From positions 80,244,292 to 80,308,291 of the forward strand of contig NC_080043.1 in the NCBI RefSeq assembly GCF_012489685.1: a stretch of DNA of 64,000 nt, given 5' to 3'. The notes beneath the pieces are model-generated. The model made no database searches. It was given only the letters and a program-made list of their open reading frames with translations, and was not told the DNA's origin. The number at the start of each line of letters is the position of its first letter. Position 1 is the first letter of the stretch. This DNA comes from Lotus japonicus (lineage: Eukaryota > Streptophyta > Magnoliopsida > Fabales > Fabaceae). The position numbers and the translations under genes were made by a program. This document shows positions 22,701 to 33,475 of the stretch, one piece after another.

Positions 22701-24108
22701 ACTTCTCTAATAGCCTATTTTTAACCTCCTTCTTTATTTAATAGTATGCCACACTAAAATGTAAAGTGATTTCCTCTTCATTGTAAAAGCAACGAAAACA
22801 AAGCATTGATTTTTATACTTGACTATTTTTCTACAAAAAGATAGATTATATTTATGTGTTCACAACTTTTAGTAACCTTTTGCATAAATTATATTCTTGC
22901 TGAAGTTAAATTTACTCTGACTTAATAAATTTTAAGAATCTTATGTATATATGGAGTGGACAATGCTTTTGGTTTCTTGCTTGTTGTCTATCTTGTGGAG
23001 TGGTGGGGTGGGTGGGGTGTGGGGGGTACTATTAAGCGTTTTCCTAGCCTACTTTGTATAAATTAGATGCTATGGTGATTTCACTAACTAATTTGGATTT
23101 AGGGTGAATCATATGAGATTTTTGTTTTGTCGATATCTATTTGCATGTATAAGTTAACTATATGTAATTTGAATTTTAATGCCTCCAAATTACCAATATA
23201 CATATGTTGTGAGAAAAAAACTATAAATATAAAATTAGTGGGTACAGATATAATAATTTTCAGTGTCATTATTATCTATTTTTAGTTTCTTTCTATTCAC
23301 GTTATCTTAGCAATAAGTATCAGAAAAGGATACGAATTATACTTTAATTGAATAAAGAGGTTAGGTTAACTAACGTTTTTCTTTTTTACATAAACAAATC
23401 ATTCACATATGATTTGCATTGACTTTAGTTATAGAAGCCTGGCGGCCCTATGACTAAATATATAGCATTTTCAATTATCACCAGGATCCTTGTCTACTAG
23501 CCTATGAAACACGTGGTGTCTTCGCAAGATGAATCAGCATGAATAATTATAAGGGCGATAATAATATAGTAGTGGGAAGTATTTAGCAAGCAACAACAAA
23601 ATTTGGAAAATATTAAAAACAGAACGCAAATCAGATACAAAAAAAGTGAATTAAAAATATTGAAAGCGATTTTTTTCAACGTTCACAATGTTTCTTTCAA
23701 TTGAATTGATTTAGTAGCAGAGTATCATCAAGGGTACCGTGTTTAAATGCTGTGTGCCTATTGAGATTGACCAATAGATAGTTAATCTTTCGAAAACCTG
23801 TGTTTTACACAACTTTTAATCGAGGAAAATAAGGGGAAATAAAGTAGGTAGGAAGTACCTGCAGAAACACGTAAATTAGACGAGCAAGCCAAAATGAAGT
23901 AATGAAGATTGAAACAAGCGTCCCAGAACTTTTATCAGTTTATGAACCACTTGACTTAGAAAAGGACTTTTTTTTTGTGTTGACTTTGCTTGAGAATCAT
24001 CGAACAAGCTAATAGAGATTGCAACACCTAACTCCTTACACTTATACATATCTTTACTAATAAAAGCAATTTCATGTCAATGGTTTTGTTTTATCAATTT
24101 AAATTAAA
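22701..24108. other. Spacer, nothing recognised
   Basis: AT-rich non-coding DNA. A G-rich patch of GGTGGGGTGG type lies at about 22996-23028. No gene or element ends seen. Confidence 0.5.
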
Positions 24109-24449
24109 CTAGTGTTTTTTACCCGCGCGTTGCACGGGAAATATGTCTATTGTATTTGATACATTAATTAATACTTTGATTATTAAAAATATATTAAACA
24201 ACGAATGAAATAGAAAAGTCAGAATTGATGAGTAAAGTGGAGATAAAGACTTCTCTTCTAAGCTCGATTGAGACCAAGAGGAACTCGTTTCACATTCTTC
24301 GTAAATATGAAGACGATAACACAAATCATAGATATAAGGAATTATCAACATATTAATCTTAAAAAAAAATTAATGTGATAGTAGCACAAATCAGGATTGT
24401 GTAAGATATATCATAAAGTATAACATTATTGTGTTTATTCCAACTAAGT

Positions 24450-24798
24450 AGGGATGACAATGGGTAGGTAATATAGTACAATCTCCATACCCGCGTTTTT
24501 AAAAATTACATGTACTCGTCTCCATACTCACGTGGGTAGCAACTCGAAGCTCCCCGCCTTTAGACAATTCAATGTCATTACAGGAAGCTATCCATCTTTG
24601 CCAAAATCTAAATCTATGGATGACAATGGGTCTCAAAATCATAGGGTACCCGCAAAAAATACCCACTATGGGTATGGTAAAAAACCGCTAAATGGGTATG
24701 AGGTTGAATATAGATAATTACCTGCAAAAAATAGTGGGTATGGGTGCGGGTATGGGCACTATAGTACCCAACCGGCCCATATCTGCACACATATGTTA
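24450..24798. mobile_element. Decayed hAT-like element with GGGTATGGGT motifs
   Basis: Starts GGATGACAATGGGTA and contains a second ATGGATGACAATGGGT (24617) and repeated GGGTATGG and its complement. This resembles a common plant hAT MITE class. The right end runs into the (ATT)n tract and is eroded; no duplication is visible. It is nested in the Helitron. Confidence 0.45.

Positions 24799-24800
<2 letters not shown>

Positions 24801-24869
<69 letters not shown>
24801..24869 (+). repeat. (ATT)23 microsatellite
   Basis: An uninterrupted trinucleotide run. It creates a spurious poly-tyrosine open frame at 24692-24883, which is not a gene. Confidence 0.98.
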
Positions 24870-27056
24870 TAGGAATATATTAAAAAATTAACTTAAGCTA
24901 TAGGTTTCAAACTCACTCTTTTTTAAAAAAAGTTTGGAATATATTAATTAATACTCTAAAAATAAATAATAAATAAATTAAGATAAAATCAAGAAATAAA
25001 CCACCTAAATCCTAATCAAATTTAAAAATATATTTTTTTTACTCTAAAAATAAATCAAGATAAAATCAAGAAATATACAATATAAATCCTAATCAAGTCT
25101 AAAATTTTAAAATGTATTTTTTTTTATGAGAATTAATCTGAGAATGACATGTGTTATTTTTTTTTCCAATTAGTAAATATTCTACACCCTAGAAGATTTT
25201 CTTTTCCTCAATCTTTTTGCTTTTGATTAAGAAGAGAAAAGCAGGAATCCTTGAAGCATATGACATCTTACAATTAGTTGAAGAACAAAATCAATTCATG
25301 AAGAAGATTGAAACAGAAACCCAAAATGAAGTCTTGAAGAATAAAATACACTCCTTCACCCATTTGAAAGGACTGTGGTGAAAGAATTGTATTTAGTGTA
25401 TTTGTGAATCTTGGGGTGGAACCCTTGTGAAACAAAAAATCAAAGGCACATTTCAGTCAAGAGAAACAAAAAATTGTGTATTGCCCCATATGTGCGCACC
25501 CCAACAAATTATCTATATATGTGAAAAAAACAAAATAATTCTCCCACCCAAAATAATTGTGGTTACTTCACCAATAAACTTATACTAACAATCAATTTAA
25601 ATTGAACTTAAGGAAATATATAGAGCAAAGTAAGATAAGTCACTCAATTGACATACTAAAACATTAGTATATGCAAAACTAATGAGTTTGAGGAAAACAT
25701 GAACCAACCTTAAGAATGAGCTAAACATACTCATGAAGATTAAATGTAAGCTCTACATATGCTTTCATCAATTTGCCTGACATGTGCATAATTAAAAAAA
25801 AATAGTAAGTTGTGCATCATTCACATACAGTGCAAATAATATGCTTAAACACACAGCTCAAACATGAAGAATAAAAACGGGCAAACTTTGAGAATGAATA
25901 TAAATTCAGGCTATCCTAAGTTTCGTAAATTTATATAAATTATACCAAAATCTGGTTTAGAATGGTTTCACACGTATGGATTTCTACAAACTATACTAAA
26001 ATCTGGTTTAAAAAATACAAAAGCAGAAGAAGAACAATAGAAAAAACATTACATCAGAATCAAAACATTACGTCTTCAACAATGATTCGTCAAAGGGTCT
26101 ATGCAAAAATTTGTAAACTTTTGGATCAAAACACACAAAATATGTGAAATTTAAGAATCCAGGATTGAATTACGAACAAATGATGAACTGAAATGGCACA
26201 AACCATCAATCACAACATGATAAACTCTTCTTCACGTAACATCATATTACGACATACCTCTGTCCTGATCGCGACATGTGGCAGAGGTAAAAATAGCAGC
26301 TATCAGATCTCTGCGTGTCCATGGTAGCTTTGTGTACCCTCAGCACCAAATCAACTCCATTTTCTTAGAATTAACATTAAATAAATAATAAGATAAATTA
26401 AGATAAAATCAAGAAATAAACAACCTAAATCCTAATCAAATCTAAACTTTAAAAAGGTACTAAATAAAGATAGATAAAAACTACCAAAATCTAGCAAATC
26501 ACAATAACAAACTCATAAAATCCTGAATTAAATAAAAATATGAAAATTCAATAAAAATACCATAAAAATTCATTTATACTCTAAAAGTAACTCAAAAATA
26601 AAATAAAATATTTCATGAAATTAAAATTAAAAATAAACAATAAATAAGGATAGATAAAAACTATCAAAATTTAGAAAATCACAATAAAAACTCATAAAAT
26701 CCTGCATTAATTAAAAATTCGAAAATTCAATAAAAATTAATCAATATATTCTAAAAATAAATTTGAAATAAATTAAAAGACCAAATCTTATCTTTTAAAA
26801 TAATATCAATCAATTATTTTAGAATATATAAAATTAAAATATATATCACTTGAAAATTATATCTTCTAAAATAATATCAATTAATTAGGTTAGAAAATAT
26901 AAAATTAAAACATATATCAATTGAAAATTATATCCTCTAACAAATTGACACGTGGAATAATTTTTATGAGAATTAATCTAGTGCTGACACGTCACTAAAA
27001 ATTAATCTGGTGCTGACACGTCACTATGGAAGTTCTTCTTTTCTAATATATATTGA

Positions 27057-27865
27057 TTTTGACTTTTCTGATCGCCTCTATATATTAGCCTAAAAGGAAA
27101 ATGAAATTTTACTACCTATTTCTTGAAAAGATTGCTCTGAATTTGTTTTTTTATCAGTGGTTGACCTGTGTCCAACTAACAGCTTAGATATATGGCCTCA
27201 TATGAAGTCGCAAATTAGCCCATTTTATATAAGGGTCCAGCCGAGAGCAATTAGGGAACACTCGACTGAATTTGAAGGGATCATGCCATCAACCTTAAAT
27301 TTCGATTGTGTCCTAACGACACCGGAAAAACAAAGTTCACGATTGAGGTGAAGCATATGTGATCAGTTGTTGTGTACTAATTAACGTATTGTTCTATAAA
27401 GGCAATGTATGAAATGTAGATCACATGTTTACTTGTATTCTTGTAGATATGAGTTTGAGTTGTGTGTGCTCTACCACATCTTAGGGTTCACGACGTGAAT
27501 ATAGTTGCCCCCTATGGGGCTCGGGTAAAATGTTTTCCACAATCTCAAGGAAGAAGGAGTCCTTAAAGTAATAGTGAAATAGCAAAGCTCGTGGGGGAAG
27601 AGGAGTTTAGCTTAACAATAAAAAAAATAGACTCGAGGTTAAAAAATGAAATTATCCAGCGAGTGCTGCAAATATACTGAAATTTTGCTTGACCAAAATA
27701 CGATGTTAATGGCTTTTAGTACAAAGCCAGACATAAGACCCTATTTGTATACTATGAGAGAAGAGAAGAAACTCTTCGAACAACGCGACATGGAGGGATC
27801 TTTTGGTCTTTTTTTATGAGATCGTTGTCACTAAAGTCCCATATAGCTTCAATGCGGTTAGACTT
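27057..27865. other. Spacer, nothing recognised
   Basis: No domain, terminal repeat or RNA motif recognised; one short frame (27157-27351) without features. Confidence 0.5.
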
Positions 27866-28850
27866 GTTTTTTTATAAGTCAAAGATTGTATTAACGGGAG
27901 CACAAGGAGTGCCCCAACTCGTAATACAATGGAAATAGACAATAGAAATCATATCCACTTGGCGGCTAAGCCAAAGATTGGGACTACAAAAGCAAGTGCC
28001 TACCTATATATAAGTCATAAATTAACAGGGCAGCGCCCACCTAACCTTCACACTAAAGAACCACCAGAGATAATCATCGACAACAAACAATGGGCAGGCA
28101 CATGAGTCAGCAAACATACTACCTGAACGACAATGGGCCACCCACACATGTTAACGGGTTTGTAATCCATTCACAGATCGAAGCTGAGAACTGGTTCTCT
28201 TTCACCTTGAGCTACAACCAAACTTTGTATTGAATAAGATCTACAACTGTGAAGTGTGAACACAACACCATTCCTTAATTGCCAAATTACCCCCACAATT
28301 GCTATCCATATCAGATTCAATACTTTCCCCACTTTATATCCTCCAACACATGTTCTAAATCAAATGACTCCTCCGCATTGGACGAGATCACACAAAGAGA
28401 GCCCAGCCAGTCACAAATGCTTGACCATAATTTCCATGAAGTTTGACAAGTTAGAAATAGATGACTAACTGTCTCTGGAGCTTCCTCGCAAAGCCCACAT
28501 ACAATCGAGGCACTGCTAGGAAGAGCATAACTTTGAGCAAGACTTTGTCTTGGATTGGACTCTATCTATTAGTGCTTTATTTGCTAAAGCTAACGCATTC
28601 GAGGGAGCTTTGGCAGCCCACAACTTGTTGAAGATCACTGATTCATTTAATTTGCCTCCTCTATTTCTGTTTTGGACTTTATTTAAAACGTTGTCACCCA
28701 AATCGATATTCAGTTTGAGAGAGTATTTTTTTAAAGGCAGTTTCAGAGTTTTCAGCAAAATAAATTGCATCATGCATTGATTGATCCCTATACTTTCCCA
28801 CACAAACTCATATTCTCTAGCTCTTAAATTTTTCAAATGTAAGAAACTTC
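27866..28850 (-). pseudogene. LINE fragment: zf-RVT region, RNase H relic and 3' end
   Basis: On the minus strand the frame at 28836-28516 reads FVWESIGINQ and later VIFNKLWAAKAPSNALALAN, then ALIDRVQSK, the stretch before the zf-RVT knuckle of plant LINE polymerases. After a frame change the knuckle follows: CGLCEEAPETVSHLFLTCQ, then SWKLWSSICDWLG (about 28510-28430). Downstream sequence is eroded. The 3' end GTGCTCCCGTTAATAC, then GACTTATAAAAAAA (27880-27866) matches the LINE tail at 6518. The reverse transcriptase itself is absent, so this is a 5'-truncated, frameshifted copy. The gypsy element at 28898 lies just beyond it. Confidence 0.75.
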
Positions 28851-28897
28851 AAATTAAAAATTGTAATTTCATTTTTATAAATATTCCGAATGCTATT

Positions 28898-29716
28898 TGT
28901 TAAGCTAAAAATTACGAGTACTACGACTCTCGACACCATGGAGGTAGGATCTAGACAGAAAGGGTTATGGCGAAATCGGCAACTCAGCACACGGTGTCCC
29001 TCAAAGTCAAGTTAGTGAGAGCTATATCTCAACAAACTCAGCAGATGAAGAAATCTCGATCATCTTAATGGAAGAGGCAGTTACCGAGTAACAAGCAACT
29101 ACAAGCACGTGCATATACCCACGATGCCACGAATAGCAACGGTTGCCCACGACTCAAAACCATCCACGTGGCAATAGAGTCACGTGCGCGAAGACCACCG
29201 GCTAAACGTGGGACATGGCGCCAAAATTCAAAACCCACGAAGCCATCATGCATCCAAGAAAAACCGCCAAGAACGTGGGCAGGAACAACACTATAAATAG
29301 AAGAAGCAGCAGCAGAAAAAAGGGTTCCCAACTCAAACTCTGAAAATTCACCAAAAGCTCCAAATGTCCACATCAATGAGACTCAAGGAGCACAACGTGA
29401 TGATGGAGGAGTATGTTGCAGAACCAACGCTTTAGTTTTCTCGTGTTTAAGCTTATTTAATTCCCAGTTCCTTTATGCATTTTCTTGTCGAGATTCACAT
29501 CTCTTGTTAGTTTTTGTGTTATTTTATGTATGTGACTCCTTTGTAATTGACCCGTGTTTAATGAAATTCAGTTCTGTCTAAACCAATTCGTTTTTGTCGA
29601 AAAACACACACACACACACAATACTTTGGCAAAGCGTTTTCTCAAAAGGACCCTGAATCTAAACTTCCTTTAGTCGAACTAAGAGGATATTTGTTTACCA
29701 AAAATCCACGTAAACA
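28898..29716 (+). repeat. 5' LTR, 819 bp
   Basis: TG...CA-bounded repeat with CTATAAATAG (29291-29300) as a probable TATA box. A (CA)n run lies near its 3' end and is one unit shorter than in the other LTR. Open frames on its minus strand are artefacts. Confidence 0.95.
29291..29300 (+). promoter_or_regulatory. Probable TATA box of the 5' LTR
   Basis: CTATAAATAG; the same box is in the 3' LTR at 36543-36552. It would set the start of the retrotransposon RNA. Confidence 0.7.
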
Positions 29717-29718
29717 AA

Positions 29719-29737
29719 TTGGCACGCCCAGTGGGAC
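29719..29737 (+). promoter_or_regulatory. Primer binding site
   Basis: TTGGCACGCCCAGTGGGAC begins two bases after the LTR end, the position where a tRNA 3' end primes minus-strand DNA. I did not determine which tRNA. Confidence 0.7.
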
Positions 29738-29839
29738 AGTTTTTGTGAAAACTAAGTTTTACAGAAGCGTTTTGTGTGTTTTGTTTGCTGCATGCTACTT
29801 GGTATTTGTTACTTGCCCTGGTTGTGATTTACGTTTTAT

Positions 29840-32800
29840 ATGCACCTGAGAAGTGGTAAGACTGTGAGTATGGCAAGTAATCGAGGAAGAACCTCCCCTC
29901 AAGGGTCTAACGTGGGTAATCAGAGTAGCCCCGGGGGAAGTAGCGGTAACAATAATGAAGAAGTGTATACTGGAATGGGGCATGGCACCACTATGCCAAC
30001 CCAGAATGTAGCAATTTCTGCAGTTGCAGAAATGCCTGTATCTACATCTGTACAGGCACAAATTGTTCCAACGGTTACGAGGGAAAACATGCCTTATGGT
30101 ATGCCTACGTCTATGATGCAAGGCATACAAGGCACGTATTCGACGTTCCCTGAAAATGTTCCTCCATTCAGCATACCCCCTTTTGGGGCAAATGGAACAA
30201 TGCTAAATTTGGGGAGTCGAGTTAGCCCTCCTATCCCTGGATCTAGTTCACAAATTTATTTATCTACAGGTATGAATACTGGTTCACTTCAAGCCATTAG
30301 GCAGCAAGTAGATGATAGTAACCATGAAATGGTTAACATGTTATCTCGACAGATAGGTGAACTACTTAATCCAGTGCTCCAAAATAATAATGCCAATAAT
30401 CAGCATTTGGCACGTCAGATGGATCGTTTGGCGACAGCCCTGGGGGCACCAGTCGAAATCCAACCAGCACCAGGGATTAACCAAATCCCATTGCCTAACC
30501 CCGCCCCTGTGCGCTATCAAGTGCCACAACACCAAGATATGGGGGCAAACCCTTTATTTAGGGGGAACGAGGCAGTGCAGCCACCGTTGCAAAATGTGTA
30601 CATGGTGAACAGGGAAGAACATGCTGATGATGTGTTAGAAAGAATTCGACACCAGAATGCTGGGGGGCAACAAAATGTTGCTGCCGTAGTAGAACAATTG
30701 TTGAACCAACATGGCTTCAACGTAGGTTTCGCGAATAGACCTCATTTTGTGTCGGCCTTTACAGAGGAGGTTCTCGAATCAGAACTTCCTCGAGGCTGGA
30801 AGGTCCCCAAATTCACTAAGTTCTCGGGGGATTCAGGAGAGTCCACTGTAGAACACATAGCTAGGTACCAAATCGAAGCAGGGGACTTAGCCATCAATGA
30901 AAATTTAAAAATGAAGTACTTCCCAAGTTCTCTAACTAAGAATGCATTTACCTGGTTCACCACCCTCGCTCCTAGGTCAGTCCATACATGGGCCCAATTG
31001 GAAAGGATTTTCCATGAGCAGTTCTTTAGGGGAGAGTGCAAGGTGAGTTTGAAAGATTTGGCTAGTGTCAAAAGAAAGCCAGCAGAGTCAATTGATGATT
31101 ACCTCAACAGGTTTAGGATGCTTAAATCTCGATGTTTCACCCATGTCCCCGAACACGAGCTAGTTGTCTTAGCCGCTGGTGGTCTAGAGTATTCCATTAG
31201 AAAGAAAATCGACACTCAGTATATTCGAGATATGTCTTTACTCGCAGATAGAGTGAGGCACATCGAATTGCTAAAGGCCGAAAAGTCTGAGGAAAGGGCC
31301 AAGACTACTAAGTGGCCAAAGAAGGAGAAGGTGGCGTACATAGATGCGGATCCAGTATGTCAAAGTCCATGTGTTTATCGAGAAGTCCCTGCAGACGTCG
31401 ACTTAAATGATGTCAATCTGGCTGAACTTCAGCCAGGGGATCCTTATGTTTGTAAAGCATTGAAGCCACGTGAAAACAAACTTGGGGAGGAAAACCCCAA
31501 GAACACGATTCCTGCTGTGAAAACTTATACTTTTGATGTGGCCAAGTGTGATGCAATTTATGATATACTTGTGTCTGATGGTTTGCTTGTGGTCCCTAAA
31601 GACCAAAAACTTCCTTCTCCTGAACAAAGGAAAGGGAAGAAATATTGCAAATATCACAACTTTTTTGGTCATTGGACCTCACAGTGTGTTCGTTTCAGGG
31701 ATCTTGTGCAGGGGGCATTGGATTCGGGAAGGTTCAAGTATGACGAGAAAGATAAAAGCCAAATGAAGATTGACTCCGACCCACTGCAAGTAGCTGAAGC
31801 CAACTACGTGGAACCTTTCTACATTGGCATGGTCGACATTTCTGAGAAGCTAAATCTGGGCCTGACACTCGAGGAGGCAAAGGAGGAAAACATGGCTGTC
31901 GAAGAACCAGAGGTCGCAAAAGAAGTGAGCCTAGAGGAGGTTTACCCCAAGGCAGGAGAAACTCTTGTTGAGTTTTTGTCACGAAGCAAAGATGGCGAGA
32001 AAGAAGTCATGCTTTGTCCTCGATGTAGTGCCGTTTTCGACAAGTCAGCAGCCAAAGCCTATCAAGATTCTGAGATGATGAGGCATTACCAGAGCAAAAT
32101 GCCTGTGTCTAGAAGGTTGAAATATCCCCACGAGGAGTGGTTTGAAAGAGATCAAGAACTCGATGGCCATAAAGGCCAAAAGTTAAGAAGCAAGGACAAG
32201 ACTTATGTCCCTGATGCTGGGTTACCAAAAAATCAATGGTTCAAGCCAGCACCTCCAAGGCCAAAACCATACCCCAAGTGGCAGAAAATCGACTTGGGCC
32301 AGGGGTCTTCTTACATCAACAATTCCCGTGTGTCGCGGAACTACTCCTATGGCTCCGGGAACTATTATGCTCCTGAACAAATGACCAGAACTCAGTTCAG
32401 ACGTTTCCTGAGGAAGAGGAAAGCGGAAAGGGAAAGGGGTGGCAAGTTCCGTTCATTATGGGACATAAAGCCCGAAGACAACCCGCGCAACGAACCTAGT
32501 GTGGCGTCAATCATTAATCAACTTGACCACGCCATCAAACAAGGAGCGACCGTGCCACCAAATCCAGCCAAGGAAAAAGGGAAGGATGCTGTCGAGGATG
32601 AGGACGAAGACATGCTCGACGATTTCGACGACAACGATGGGGAAGATCTTAACATCATCTGCATAGTGTCTATCTTACCTGCTGAATTCGACCGAATCTC
32701 AGAGGTCACCGAGAATGAAGAAGACTACTACGACGAGGAAGAGCCAGATGACAACCCCTTATGCTACTACGTGATGCAAAAAGGATCCGTCGAGGACGAA

Positions 32801-33475
32801 AGAGCTATTTTCCAGAGGCCAACGGAGCAGATGAAAAGCCACTTGAAGCCGTTATTCGTTTGGGCCAAAGTCGACGAAAAAGGAGTCAATAAAGTTCTTG
32901 CCGACGGAGGGGCCACAATCAATTTAATGCCTAAGTTTATGCTCAAGAAGTTGGGCAAAACTGAAGCAGACCTAATCCCTCACGACATGGTCCTTTCCGA
33001 CTACGAAGGGAAGACAGGTTCTTCTTTAGGAGCAATTATGTTGAACATAACCGTAGGAACGGTGGCCCGTTCCACGTTGTTCATCGTGGTACCCTCAAAA
33101 GCCAACTACAACCTGCTATTGGGGAGAGAATGGATCCACGGTGTGGGGGCAGTGCCCTCAACCCTGCACCAACGAATTTCCATTTGGAAATCAGGTGGGG
33201 TCGTCGAGAACGTGCAAGCAGATCAGAGCTACTACTTAGCGGAGACAGGTTACGTCAGCAAAAAGAATTTCGAGAAAAGTTTAGCCACAATTGCTCCTCT
33301 AGACACAGTGGCCTCTCAATATTTCAACCCGTACTCGGAGTATTCGGTGACGTTGGATCCCATCAGGGGTTTAAACCTTAATGAAGCATACAAACCTGAT
33401 GCCATGAGTGGATGGCACAGCGATGAAGAAAAGGATGCCACAACTGAGTGGCAAAATGAGATTAAAGATGATTAA
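29840..33475 (+). CDS. Gag-protease polyprotein of the Tat element
   Basis: A 1211-residue open frame. Residues 1-300 are low-complexity, rich in Gln, Pro and Asn. The retrotransposon gag core is at about 320-480 (WKVPKFTKFSGDSGESTVEH, NAFTWFTTLAP, FHEQFFRGE). A Cys/His knuckle-like CKYHNFFGHWTSQC is near 601. A strongly acidic stretch is at about 914-940. The aspartic protease is near 1020-1110 with ADGGATINLMP at the active site and LLLGREWIHG near its end; DGG in place of DSG/DTG is common in this lineage. The frame ends just before reverse transcriptase and overlaps the next frame by 68 bp. The start at 29840 is the first ATG of the long frame, 124 bp after the LTR. Confidence 0.9.
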   Translation: MHLRSGKTVSMASNRGRTSPQGSNVGNQSSPGGSSGNNNEEVYTGMGHGTTMPTQNVAISAVAEMPVSTSVQAQIVPTVTRENMPYGMPTSMMQGIQGTYSTFPENVPPFSIPPFGANGTMLNLGSRVSPPIPGSSSQIYLSTGMNTGSLQAIRQQVDDSNHEMVNMLSRQIGELLNPVLQNNNANNQHLARQMDRLATALGAPVEIQPAPGINQIPLPNPAPVRYQVPQHQDMGANPLFRGNEAVQPPLQNVYMVNREEHADDVLERIRHQNAGGQQNVAAVVEQLLNQHGFNVGFANRPHFVSAFTEEVLESELPRGWKVPKFTKFSGDSGESTVEHIARYQIEAGDLAINENLKMKYFPSSLTKNAFTWFTTLAPRSVHTWAQLERIFHEQFFRGECKVSLKDLASVKRKPAESIDDYLNRFRMLKSRCFTHVPEHELVVLAAGGLEYSIRKKIDTQYIRDMSLLADRVRHIELLKAEKSEERAKTTKWPKKEKVAYIDADPVCQSPCVYREVPADVDLNDVNLAELQPGDPYVCKALKPRENKLGEENPKNTIPAVKTYTFDVAKCDAIYDILVSDGLLVVPKDQKLPSPEQRKGKKYCKYHNFFGHWTSQCVRFRDLVQGALDSGRFKYDEKDKSQMKIDSDPLQVAEANYVEPFYIGMVDISEKLNLGLTLEEAKEENMAVEEPEVAKEVSLEEVYPKAGETLVEFLSRSKDGEKEVMLCPRCSAVFDKSAAKAYQDSEMMRHYQSKMPVSRRLKYPHEEWFERDQELDGHKGQKLRSKDKTYVPDAGLPKNQWFKPAPPRPKPYPKWQKIDLGQGSSYINNSRVSRNYSYGSGNYYAPEQMTRTQFRRFLRKRKAERERGGKFRSLWDIKPEDNPRNEPSVASIINQLDHAIKQGATVPPNPAKEKGKDAVEDEDEDMLDDFDDNDGEDLNIICIVSILPAEFDRISEVTENEEDYYDEEEPDDNPLCYYVMQKGSVEDERAIFQRPTEQMKSHLKPLFVWAKVDEKGVNKVLADGGATINLMPKFMLKKLGKTEADLIPHDMVLSDYEGKTGSSLGAIMLNITVGTVARSTLFIVVPSKANYNLLLGREWIHGVGAVPSTLHQRISIWKSGGVVENVQADQSYYLAETGYVSKKNFEKSLATIAPLDTVASQYFNPYSEYSVTLDPIRGLNLNEAYKPDAMSGWHSDEEKDATTEWQNEIKDD

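Larger units (their letters stand above)
24109..27056 (-). mobile_element. Non-autonomous Helitron, 2948 bp
   Basis: On the minus strand it begins TCAATATATATTAG (complement of 27043-27056) and ends with a hairpin (CCCGTGCAACGCGCGGG, 24121-24137) a few bases before CTAG at 24109-24112. The flanks are A (24108) and T (27057), so insertion was between A and T with no duplication, as Helitrons do. No Rep/helicase frame is present. Inside are a decayed hAT-like GGGTATGGGT block, an (ATT)n run, and repeated blocks such as AAGATAAAATCAAGAAATA (about 24980, 25063 and 26401). Confidence 0.72.

Noticed and set aside
24692..24883. Open frame with long poly-tyrosine
   Set aside because: Created by the (ATT)23 microsatellite.
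29065..29376. Minus-strand 103-residue frame, repeated at 36318-36629
   Set aside because: It is in both LTRs of the gypsy element, antisense, and simply reflects LTR sequence.
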